Origin: Geosiphon pyriformis
Lineage: Eukaryota > Glomeromycota > Glomeromycetes > Archaeosporales > Geosiphonaceae
NCBI GenBank assembly: GCA_016748015.1
Contig: JAAOMT010000088.1
Span: forward strand, 93,861 to 155,968
DNA: 62,108 nucleotides
Direction of reading: 5' to 3'
This document shows positions 11,408 through 22,136 of the stretch, piece by piece. Made by a program: the position numbers and the translations under genes. The notes beneath the pieces are model-generated. The model worked only from the letters and a program-made list of their open reading frames with translations, made no database searches and was not told the DNA's origin. Within the stretch, counting starts at the first letter, position 1; the number at the start of each line of letters is the position of its first letter.

Positions 11408-14400
11408 ATGAACCCCGCGTCTCCATTTTCCCGAGTAACTCCTTTGATATATAAAAAGCTGCTGAAATCGTTGTTCTTTCAACCTACCAGCTTATTTAAT
11501 TATCCTCGTTACATAGCTCTTCAAAAGGTGCAAAATCATCAATATAGCAGTGGTGCTGCAGTGGACATTCCTGAAAAGGCGGATAATATACCCGCCGACG
11601 CATTAATTAGCAACACCGTCAAGGAAAAAATAAAGCCTGCGCTTACAAAATCAACAAAGGTTGACTGGAAACCAGAAGAACCCACTCATACTCCTGAGAG
11701 AGATTCTCTCAGTACAAAAAATGAAGCATCAGAGACTACTGTCGAGCAAGTTACTAGTCAACCACCACAAAATTTTGACACTCCTGCCGAAAACTTGCCG
11801 GGTTCTGAAAGAAAAAAGCCATCAATTGATAATGAAAATGCTTCGGATAAAAAATCTCCAGGTTCAGCAAAGAATACAAATAAAAGGGTTATCAAGCCAA
11901 AAACCCCTCGTAAAAAAATGAATACCAAAAAACCAGTTCTGATAGAAGATGAAAAACTACAAGAGTTATCATCTGGCTTACTTAGTGATTTGTGGTTGGA
12001 AAGAACCAAAATTGCGCGAAAAATGGCCATTAATCGCCCCCAACAGGCCGAACTTAGTTTTACGGCTATTGAAGCACTTCAGCCTACTGAAAAAAAATTA
12101 TCGGAAGGATCTGCAGTATACGGGCGCTTAATTACCGATTTATACACCGGCTTCAATGTGTATCAATTGAAGGAATATTTAAAAAAGAAAAACCATCGTG
12201 TTTCTAGCCTAAAAAAAGAGAAGCTGATTGAAGAAATCATTACGAAAGTATGGGAACTCGAAGATCCAAATATAAACATCGTTGAAAAAGAGTGTATGTG
12301 CTTAAAAGTCGGTGCTTGAACGCTTTCTTGCTGACCTAAACATCATAATTTTTTGCCAAGCATAGCGGTAAAATGCAGTGCCAAAGATTTATATTTCCTT
12401 ATTGGTCCAGGTAAGTAGTCTGTTGAACATATGATTTTAAAAATAAGATATTAGATATTTGGCATGACTTTTTAATCAAATTTTCCGCTATAAAGAGGCA
12501 GAGACTTTACATCAAATTGAGGAAGGGGCCAATGTACTGATACGTATTAATGTATCTTCACTTTCCTACACAATCAGTGGAAAAAGGGGAGAAATTGCAA
12601 AAGCCAAAAAGTTAATCGCACAACTGACGGTAAATTTGATTATTTTTAAGTTTTATTTTATTTTTCCACCCATCAACTAATTTATTTAATATAATTCTAG
12701 TCTCGTAAATCTCAAGAATTGGATGTGCCTTCAGATATCAAAGTAGATGATCGTGCCATGTCGGAGATTCTACCCTACATACAAGAGATCTGTAAAAATT
12801 CAGGAGCTTATGTTCAGTTGAATCCACAGAACAAGGTCATTCTTATAAATATTCCTATGTGATTATCTTCCTTTCTCATTTTATTGCTAACATCATTCTG
12901 GACTGGTAAACCTAAAGTTGGTTATTTATGGTCGAACTGCAGACAGCATTGAATATACGATTCGACTGTTAAATATTGCTTGGGCTAAGGTGATAAATAT
13001 CTTGCCCTGCCCCCTTTTTCAATTGTTTTATTAGATTTTCTAATATAATTTCTTTCCAGCCTGATCAAAATGAAAATCGATTGACCCTATGTCATAGCAA
13101 ACCCCCTTCTATTCCAAATCATGGTGAACCCCCTTCTGTTCCAGATCACAGCGAGCTTCCTTCTATTGCAAATTACGGCTTTTTCCCTGTTCATGACGGC
13201 CAATCAATGTCACTATTCTTAAGGCACTTGAATTGGTGGCGCCTCGGTAAAATTTCAGGACAGGTAATAATAATTGACAAACTGATTAATTTATATTCGT
13301 ATTTTTCATTCACCTCAATGAAAATTATTACAAGAATGTAGACAGCACACCGCCTCAAAAACCAATCCCATCTGATACAATTAATCTAATAACCATGAGT
13401 CAGAGGTAATCTTAGTCATATTTTTTCATCATCTCTTAAAACGCTACCTATTATTAATCGAACCTTGTTTTAGTCTAAAACCAAGCGAGACTGCCTTGAA
13501 AGAAGAATTGTCTAATGCAGATTTTATAAAGTTAGGCCAATTTCTTCAGAAGTATTTGGAAGAAGACAATAAAATCAATGATTCCAAAATAGAATTATAC
13601 TCAGCGTAAGGATCTTGAGCATGGTCAATATTCCATGATATTATGGTAGTCTTTTTTATTACCTTTCCAGTGCCTTGACAACTCCGTTTTATATCAACTC
13701 AGATTTGGGAATATTTTATTCCACGAAAATTCCTCCACGCATCAAAATCTGTTTAGGCCGCCCAATATTCCACCCTATGAACAATTCTTTAGTCCAGAAG
13801 CTTTTAGTAAATGGGCAGCCGAAATTAACCCTACGGAATATTTTCTTTCAAGGTATTAAATTAAACATGGCTTGCTTTCAACCTTTTACTACCCTTTGAT
13901 AACATATAAATGGTTCATTTGATAATTCAACCAATAGTTATCCTTACTTTAGACTTGTTGGATTGCTAGAGTCTATGGGACCTTCGAAAAAATATCTTGA
14001 ACTTGAATATGTACCCTCGGATCAAGATCTCACCAACACATTAATTAGATGCCTTCGAATACGATTCGAAGTTAAGAATAAAGAATTGATTTTGAAAGAT
14101 GTTGAAGCCTTCAAACGGCGCTTATTATTAGATTTACTCATGTTGAATATGTAAGAATTGATTATAACAATTTCTTACTGTAGCCAATTCCTATGATTCA
14201 TGTTAACTTAATCTTCCTATTAAAGGCCCGTTGATATTCGTTTGGTAGCTGCTCGTAAAGAAATTTTATCACATTCAAAATTGCCAGATGGTTTTCAGGA
14301 GAGGTGCTCATATAACAGGTTAGTGAGAATGAGATTTTCTTAATGTGACTACTTTAACACTGATTTATTCGGATCCCGGGATTAAATTGAAATCACACAC

Positions 14401-14949
14401 AATCACAATTTTAATTGTTATTTTAAATATAGTTCTAACTTCAAAACTGTGGAATGTCCCCAAAAATTGATGATTCATGTTCACCAAGGGGAAATCATAA
14501 ACCAAGATGATGTGTGTACACTTCTGTTGAATCAGGTTACATTATTCAATTCGCAAAACTATCGATATGGGGATACAATTTTGATGGTCAGAAATACGCG
14601 TGAACCAGAAACTGGTGCCGTAAGGTTTGAAGCACGGTTGTGTTTTGATAAAACTAATACAGTATCTGCTAAAGATGTAGAAGTCTCGTCAACTTCAACT
14701 ATAGATGAAAATACGAATGTGCCCCCCAAAATGGCAATTCAATTTGATCAGGTTTTTCCACCATTATTATCAGTTTCATCAAGGACTGATGATACTTTAG
14801 GTGGTCTAAATGAACCAAATTTGTCTTTGGATTATAGTACCAATATGCAAAAGAATTTTGCAAAGAAGTGGGAGATGTTTATCTCCCAATGCCTGGAAAT
14901 ATCATATAGAAGAGAATTTTACAATTTTAAAAAACCCCAAAATTCTTAA
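11408..14949 (+). CDS. SLS1: SLS1-like mitochondrial inner-membrane regulator
   Basis: In yeast, Sls1 is a mitochondrial inner-membrane protein coordinating expression of mitochondrially encoded proteins. Twelve exons fit: 11408-12293, 12366-12410, 12496-12629, 12701-12835, 12918-12989, 13060-13246, 13342-13405, 13474-13605, 13703-13852, 13953-14150, 14226-14318, 14433-14949 (2613 nt, 870 residues). The first about 50 residues are rich in Arg/Lys/Ser without acidic residues (RYIALQKVQNHQYSSG), a mitochondrial presequence. A low-complexity Lys/Pro/Ser stretch follows, then a SAP-like helix pair (FNVYQLKEYLKKKNHRVSSL), KH-like repeats (DLYFLIGPG; LSYTISGKRGEIAKAKKLI; LVIYGRTADSIEYTIRLLN) and a C-terminal region with EFGNILFH-like and RPPNIPPYEQF motifs. 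Weak points: the donor at 12836 is GTCATT, and the acceptor at 13702 was chosen over a nearby CAG because only it keeps frame. Family assignment rests on the SAP/KH layout; moderate-to-good confidence. Confidence 0.7.
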
Positions 14950-15185
14950 TATAATTCTAATTAAAGGATTTTAGACAAGGCCTATAGGAAACATGATCTT
15001 TTGAAATTTCCCTGAGATCATTCTAATGATAGGAAGCATTTTCAGAAAGATCTCATTGACACATTGTAAATTAATCAACTGAAATCGAATGGAATTTACA
15101 AGGTAACTGACATAATTTCTATTCGGGATTCCTCTAATAATTTTTCAAATGGTTCGAGATTCTCTCCTAGTGCAAAAAAAATTAG
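14950..15185. other. Space between two convergent genes
   Basis: 236 bp between the SLS1-like stop and the POP5 stop on the opposite strand. Nothing but the two 3' ends is expected; transcripts may overlap here. Confidence 0.5.
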
Positions 15186-15926
15186 TCAATCGAAAATAAG
15201 CCGATGCAGCAATACTCTTCTAATGAGAGTACCTCGTGATTCGGCCATGGTTCGTCTGGTCAAAATTTGCTCCCGATCAAGTTCGATGGCCGCTAGCTGA
15301 CATTTCTTTATGGTACCTTTGAGAAAGAAATAGGTTGGAAAACAAGCCAATTAATTTTGTAGATGTATTTAAGAATCAATGAATTTGATAATCTAACCTG
15401 ACAAATGGATTACTCGAAACAAACAAGACCGTCCGCGTACTTCATTGATGAAGCTCAATGCGCCCCAGACAATGTGATAATATTCACGTGAAACGCGGAG
15501 GATACCATGATTCGTGAATGGTGAGAAATATTTCACTATATTAGAAGCGTAATTTATTTAGTCGTTAGATATATGACCTAGGAATATACTCCATGATCTT
15601 TTTATCAGTTATTCCGCACCACTCAACGAGCCAATAACCCATCCTATTCCGACATCACCGAAATTGTGGCAGACTGAATCACGAAGGGCATGATTTATTT
15701 CCCGTGTAGTCAGATAAGTCGAAGACGAAGAAAATTGTCTCGAAGTGATTATCGTGAAACCAGCATCATTTCCACTTGGGTCATTATCATTAAAATGATC
15801 AGTATCAATTTTATCATTCTTCTTCCCACCACTGGTGCTACCTTTTTCGGGTTTGGGCAAAGGAAGAATTTTATCATCCTCAAAAATCACCTCGAAGAGT
15901 AGCCATCGATTTTTCATGCGTACCAT
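15186..15926 (-). CDS. POP5: RNase P/MRP protein subunit POP5
   Basis: POP5 is a core protein shared by nuclear RNase P (tRNA 5' maturation) and RNase MRP (rRNA processing). Three exons on the minus strand: 15926-15620, 15535-15398, 15316-15186 (576 nt, 191 residues; family usually 140-190). The start MVRMKNRWLLFEV is the hallmark N-terminus. Next is a low-complexity acidic/Ser insert (residues about 20-65) unusual in length, then the conserved core: REINHALRDSVCHNFGDVG, IGSLSVKYFSPFTNHGILRV, YYHIVWGALSFINEV and the C-terminal signature VIHLSGTIKKCQLAAIELDR. The donor of exon 1 is GTGCGG and the others are GTTAG-type; frame is preserved across both introns. Convergent with the SLS1-like gene. 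No damage seen. Confidence 0.9.
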
Positions 15927-16514
15927 CGTGATTGGTTGGGTATTAGACTCTAATAATCTGCAAAATAGTTATAATGAAGAATAATTTATAGTGAAAATAT
16001 CACCATTTACCGTAAAGTCCCAAAATTTCCGACTACGATACAATTTCATAGTTACACATATTGAAAAGCTAAAGCCATCAAAATGGGTAGTACATACATA
16101 TTGAAAAAATCTTTTTTATATATTTTTATCTTCAAAGATTCTGTTTAAAATAAAGTTAAAGAATTATACTAGATACTTTTATTTCTCATTTAGTAAATTC
16201 ACTTAAGAAAATTTTCAGTTTATATATTAAATCTTAATAATAAAATCTTTTTTTGTAAGATTTTTATTTTATTATTATAAATTTATATATTTTAAAATTA
16301 AATAAATAATACTGTTTAAATTGCTATTATTTTTTTTTAATCTATTTGCATATTTAAAATTATTTATTTAATTTTTAAATATAAGCTTGTTAATTTACTT
16401 TTTTTTATTATATTCAAAATTGTTAAGTTTTTTTAACATATAAAATTTAATTACTATCTAATATAATACAACAAATTATATATCTTAAATTAAATACAAT
16501 ATATATATATATAT
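15927..16514. other. POP5 upstream region grading into AT-rich DNA
   Basis: The first about 150 bases presumably hold the POP5 promoter. From about 16130 the sequence is extremely AT-rich, with a (TA)n run at 16499-16516. No gene seen. Confidence 0.45.
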
Positions 16515-16519
16515 ATTTT

Positions 16520-16630
16520 TATTAAAGTTTAATGAGTAAGGCCCAAAAGCTATCTAGAACAATATATTGAAGAATCAATCCAAACTAAATGCTAATTATG
16601 CATTTTCTACATGTAACCAGCCACTTGAAC
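16520..16630 (-). repeat. Shared LINE 3' tail, copy B
   Basis: Minus-strand landmarks GTGGCTGGTTACATGTAGAA, AATGCATAATTAGCATTTAG and TAGCTTTTGGGCCTTACTCA, as in the other tails. Confidence 0.75.
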
Positions 16631-16644
16631 CAGTCAAAGACACA

Positions 16645-18770
16645 CTATGCTGATGCCACAGAAGAAAACTTATCCAAAGATGACATCTTTTGAATAACAA
16701 AAAACAAAGTTGTACTGTAAGAAACCAAACCAACTAGCCACTCAGCAGTTTTAAAGGGATCAGTTTTAATATCAACAGATTTATGCTCCCAAAGAAATAT
16801 TAAGTTGGAAAACATCTCATTATTCATAACAAACAGAAGCTCTAAATCACCAGACATATCAATGTCCTCCATGCAACATTCTTTTTTTAAAGAAACCACT
16901 TCTCTTCCCAACTTATTAACAGTCCTACTAAAGGAACTCATATGTACCAAAACCTTATTGATCTTAAAACCAAGAGCACTACTTAAAACCAAATTACCAT
17001 TGATAAACTGTTCAAAAGTTGTAACCAAAGAGCCAATAGGCTTAACAATAGATTCAACCAAAGCAGAAAGCTTAGTTAAATCAGATTCCAAAGAAGACAG
17101 ATGGAACAGCACCAAAAGATCATTAAAAACAGCTGGAAAAAAGACAAGAGGTAACAGAAATAGAAATTCAGAGAAGCTCAAGAGAGCAGAAGTCTTAATA
17201 TAAGACTTAGGACCAACAAAGCAAGGTGTAAACATCTTGGGAAACTTGGGAGGAGGAGGTGGAGAAATCTTATAGTCCACAGCCAGATGGCCCAGCTCTT
17301 GACATTTGAAACAATGCTGACAATCAGAAGTTTCCTACCAAATACGATATTTCCTTAGTATACCAGTTTTAACAATAGCAGAGTCCAAATCAGCTTGGGA
17401 ACCAAATATAACCAGAGCAAACTGGAAACAACTACCAAACTCAAGAGAATAAGAGATAAAACAAGTTCGATCACCAACTTAAGAAATCATATTACTAATA
17501 TTAAAAGCTGTATAGCCAGAAAAAAGGTTGATCAACTTGGTCTTAAACTTATCATGAAACAAAATAGTCTTATTTTGATTTACCAGAAGGAAAATTCTAA
17601 TACTATTTTGTTTATTAAGACTGACCAATGATTTAAAGCAGACATAGCAGAGTCTAATTTCTCAAAATAAACTACCACATACTGTCAAATGCCAACAGGC
17701 TTCAGCACAACACAAATAACACTACCAAACACACTAAGAGCCATCTTAATGTTAGCAGTAGACATATCCAAGAGCACATCATGCAGTGCAACAGTAGCAA
17801 AAGAAGAATTAGACTCAAAAATCACCAAAGACTTGGCAATTTTAAGAGTGATCAAATGTACAGAGCTTGTAAGCTCAACCAAAAACACAGCTTTCAAAAA
17901 CACTTGAGAAGCAAACTCTACACAAAACAGCTTCATATTGTCTTTTAACACTGATTTTGCATCCAAAAAACCATGTACTGACTGAAAAACAGTCTTAACA
18001 TGAGCCAATTTGATCTTAAAAGTAGCATCAGGCACTAAAGTGGAGGCCACCTACTCAGCAAACCTTTAACAACTAGTAATAGTTTCCCAAGCACCACCAG
18101 AAGTAACACCAGAAACTAGAAAAGGAGATAATTCAGTTTTTATTTGATCAGTCCAGTTTTCAAGAACAGATGACCCAACAGGAGAAGATTGTTTTGTTTC
18201 TAAAACTGGTAATAATCTACTGGAAGACACCACATTGGGCAACACAGCCAGTAGTTAATCTAGGCCTATTTTGGATGACGTGTTGAATGATGCTATAGAG
18301 ATCTCATTTAAGATTTCATTGGGAACCACAAAGAGGTTTGGTGTAACAATAGCAGAGACAAACAACTGCTCCCACTTTTCTAAACTTTTGGTCTTTTTGA
18401 CCATTTTTTTCGAAGAAAAGATGTTAGTAGCACCAGATGTAAAAGCTATGGAGGGAAAGACCAGCTTGTTAATTGGTCTATTATTAAAAACTTTTGGGTT
18501 TTTAGTTGAGATGGAGGCAACACTGGGACTAACCCAAGTGTGTCTCTTTGAGAGAATTTTGACTGGTAAGAAACCAGCCAAAGATAAAGAAGTTGCTTCA
18601 GTGATTACTAAAGACAGCTTATCACAATTACTAAGTAAAAGAAAAACTTCTAAAACGTTCTGCTTAGTTGCTTCTACAACAAAGAGAGCTCCTCTGGTTG
18701 AAATTTTATTAGATATCTTAGGACAGATATTGGATGCAGCTTTTTTACTCTTTGCTCTGGTCATGGTCAT
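16645..18770 (-). pseudogene. LINE ORF1-type protein, decayed (copy B)
   Basis: Start MTMTRAKSKKAASNICPKIS at 18770 is shared with copy C. Segments: low-complexity N-terminus (18770-18255), RRM-like part (FKIKLAHVKTVFQSVHGFLD; LKIAKSLVIFES, 18050-17685), a CCHC knuckle (CQHCFKCQELGHLAVDY, about 17325-17275, last Cys now Tyr), then an open C-terminal 211 codons to 16645. The C-terminus (LESDLTKLSALVESIVKPIG, then VNKLGREVVSLKKEC, LWEHKSVDIKTDPFKTAEW) is clearly different from that of copies A and C downstream of the LESIVKP region. Stops include a TAG at the Trp before the knuckle; one frameshift lies between 17685 and 17280. Confidence 0.75.
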
Positions 18771-18829
18771 AAAATTAAAAAGATAAAGAGTTTTTTATAT
18801 ATTTTTTACATATAATTAAACTTGTTTAA

Positions 18830-19600
18830 AAAAAATATCCTATATATATAAACAACTTATATTTAATTATTTTTATTATTTTTAATCTTATATTTTATTT
18901 TAAACTTATTAATTTCTTTATACAACTTATTTATATATTTTTTAAAAATAACCATTTCTTTTTAAATTTAATATACAAAAAAAGCTTTAATTAATTTTAT
19001 TATTAAAAAAAATAAGTTTAATAATAATAAATTTAACTTAATTAAATTAGGTTCCAAAAAAGTTAATTTAAAATCAATCACAACAATAATAACAATAGTA
19101 AAACAACCAAAAAAACAATAATAAAAGAAAACAAAAAAACAAAAATTTTAATATAAGATCTAATATTAACAAAATAAAACTTAAAAATTTTAGAATTAAT
19201 TATAAATTTAAATAAAAACTTTAAATAAAAAATAAAAACACTTTGTAATTTAAAATTAAATATTTAAATTTTAATATTTAAAAGAATATTAATAACTAAA
19301 AATTTTATATTAAATATAATACTTTTTTAAGTATTAATTTTAATAATTGCAATATTTAAATTCTTTTAAAAATTAAGAATAATAATTACATATTTTAATT
19401 ATTAAGCAAAAATAAAAAAAATAAAAAATAAAACAAATATAATTACAAATCAAAAAAACAAATTTACTAATTTTAAAAACAATATAATTAAAAAAATTTG
19501 ATTAATTTGGTTTTAAATATATTATAAAAGATAATAATTTTTTTTTAATTTTTATATATTATTTAATAAACAAAATTTAAATACAGCTTAATATTATATA
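18830..19600 (-). mobile_element. Old ORF1-element relic D1
   Basis: Extremely AT-rich but alignable by eye to copy B: 19147-19195 (AATATAAGATCTAATATTAAC) corresponds to 17195-17215, and 19445-19550 (TTTACTAATTTTAAAAACAATATAA) to 17480-17590. Only the knuckle-to-RRM part is recognisable. No coding capacity remains. Confidence 0.55.
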
Positions 19601-19609
19601 TTAAACTAA

Positions 19610-20640
19610 ATAATTTAAACTAAATATAAATTATGTGCTATTTACATATAACCAATTATTTAAGTTAGTTAAAACAATGCTATATTGAATTAAAAAAAGT
19701 CAAAAGTAAATTTAGTTTATTAATTCTTTTAATAATATTATTTAAATTTTGATTGTTAAAAATAAATTCACTAAAAAACAATTTAATATTCTTAATACTA
19801 TTTTTGATATTAAAACTTAATATATATTATAAAACAATTATATATTTAATAATATTTTTATTCAAAAAAAATATCTTAGCAATTAGCATATTATTATAGT
19901 CTATATTGCTAAATTTTACTTTAAACTTAAAACATATAAAGTTTTTAGAAATACCAACCAAAAAATTAGCAAAGTTATTAGCAATACTTTTAATAAAAAG
20001 CAAATATTTTTTTATTTAGAGTTTTTTATATGTATTATTATTTAGAAGAATAATAATCAAAAAAACCAAAAAACTAATAGATTCTATAACAAATTTTATT
20101 AAAACAGTCAAACTTAAGATTTAAAATTCCAAAAAATCCAATTTAGACTTAATAATAAGATTAATAGCAAAAGCAATAAAAAAACCAAAAGAACAAAAAT
20201 TATAATATAAGTTTTATTATTAATAAAAAATAACACAAAAGACCTAAAATTAACAATAAATTTAACAAATAACTTAAAAAAAAAGATAATAATTTTTTAT
20301 AATTAGCAAATAAATAATTTAAACTTTAATACTTATAGCAATAATAGCATCTAAAAGTTTTTTATCAGATACAATATTTGTGTAAAGTACTAATTTTTAC
20401 AACAATTAAATTTAAAAATTTATAAGATTTAAAAATTATAATAATAAAGTATTAATAATAATAAAAATCAGAAAAATAAGAAATAAAACAAATATAATTA
20501 CCAACTTAAAAAATCAAATTACTAATTTTAAAAACAGTATAGCTAAAGAAAAAATTGATTAATTTAGTCTTAAAAGTATTACAAAAAATAATAATTTCTT
20601 TTTAATTAAAAAAAATTTGAATACTGTTCTTTTTAATCAG
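19610..20640 (-). mobile_element. Old ORF1-element relic D2
   Basis: Begins with a decayed shared tail (TTTACATATAACCAATTATTT, 19640) and continues with the same landmarks as D1 (TAATATAAGTTTTATTATTAA near 20205; AATTACTAATTTTAAAAACAG near 20515). Same orientation as copy B and D1, so three ORF1 elements stand in a row on the minus strand. Confidence 0.55.
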
Positions 20641-22085
20641 TTTAAATTAATATTACAAGTAAATTTAATAAAATATTGTGATAATATTTGGTGCTTTGAA
20701 TTTAAGTAAAAAAGCTGTGAAGTTTTTTTTAATTATACAAAAAGTATATTAGAATTTATTAATTTCTGAAGATTTCTGCTATATGTAAATTTGCTTATAA
20801 AGTTCTTTAATTATAAAGCACAAAGATATGTTTTTTGATAGTTTGTAATTGTAGATATAAGCTATCTTCTTCAAACTAATTAAGCACAATTGTTAGAATC
20901 TGGCATTGTTTTTTCACTTTTCTAATAAGCTAATAAGATAAAATTAATATTCAAATCTAGAAAAAGCTTTTTTTTTATCAGACTATTATGAAGTTTATTT
21001 CTAAACAGTTAATTTTTAATATTATTATTCCACAAAAAAAAAAGAATCAAGAAATAAAAAACAAGAAATAAAAAAAATAAAAGAGAAATTAGTATTATTA
21101 ATCATCATAATTAAGAACAATTAATCCAAGTTATTAAAGTTTTAAAACTGTTTATATTAATAGCATCTGGTTTAGAACAAAGATAAAAAAACAATTAATT
21201 TAATTTTAATAACACAAAATCTAAAATTATATATAAATAGATTAAATAATATTTTTATTTAATAATAAATAGAAAAATATAGAAAAAATAAGATAAAAGT
21301 TAAAGCTAAAATATGTTTAAGAAAATAGGTTTTTGTTTTTTGTTTGTTTTTTTCTATTTGCTAAAATTATTTGTTTTTATACATATTTTTTAATTTTACA
21401 AGATTGTTTTTAATTATTTACTATTTCTGTTATTACTTTATTTTTTTATATTATAACTAATTATTCTATATTATAACTAATTATTTTATATTATTGTGTA
21501 TTATTTTGTATTATTCTGAATTGTTATATATTATTTTGTATTATTTCATATTATTATATTTTTTTATATTATTATGTATTACATTTTTTTTAATAGTTTT
21601 AAATTGGTTTTTTTATTTAAATAACATTATTTTTTCTTTTTAGAATTAAGTTCTTGTAAAATTATATGTATTTGTAAAAATTGTTTTTTTAATATAATAA
21701 TTTATTATTGTGTTGAGTATTGCTTTTTGTAGATTTTTAAACTATAAATTTATTATTTATTTTATGTTGTTAACTATAATAGCCTTTAGTAAATTGTCTA
21801 ATAATATGACTAAACAGTATTTAAATATTAAATACAGTTAATATATTGTCTTATAATATAATATTAAGTTGTTTCTTTTAATAAATTTTTTCACTTGTTT
21901 AAGAGCTTTTTTGTTAAATATTTGTTTGTTAATATTTAAGTATAGTGTTTGTAAGTTTAAACTTTTGCCAATTTTAAAGAACTAATAGATTAGTAAAAGT
22001 TTTTTTCAAGCTTTAAAGATTTTTGGTATTTATTTACTTATGTTTAATTCTATAGTTAATTTATTTAAAATTTTTTTATTTTTTT
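20641..22085. repeat. AT-rich relic sequence with a decayed tandem array
   Basis: No gene. The stretch 20740-21190 shares short ordered words with 24890-25260 (TTTCTGAAGRTTT; GAAATAAAAAA..TTAGTATT..TTAAT; AGTT..TTAAG), suggesting two copies of one old repeat. 21440-21585 holds imperfect repeats of TATTATTNTATATTA. Confidence 0.4.
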
Positions 22086-22136
22086 AAATATATAAGACCA
22101 CAAAAAAAAAGTTTCACTCTTTGTCTCTTTAATTTT

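Larger units (their letters stand above)
16515..18810 (-). mobile_element. ORF1-only LINE relative, copy B
   Basis: About 2.3 kb on the minus strand: 5' leader, an ORF1-type protein (18770 down to 16645) and the shared 3' tail (16630-16520), with no room for ORF2. The N-terminal part matches copy C closely; the C-terminal part differs (see ORF entry). Confidence 0.75.

Noticed and set aside
13675-13899. Alternative exon reading from the CAG at about 13670 in the SLS1-like gene
   Set aside because: It leads into a frame without the conserved RPPNIPPYEQF block; the acceptor at 13702 keeps that block in frame.
21440-21585. Possible CRISPR-like array
   Set aside because: Imperfect AT-rich tandem repeats without regular spacers; the genome is eukaryotic.
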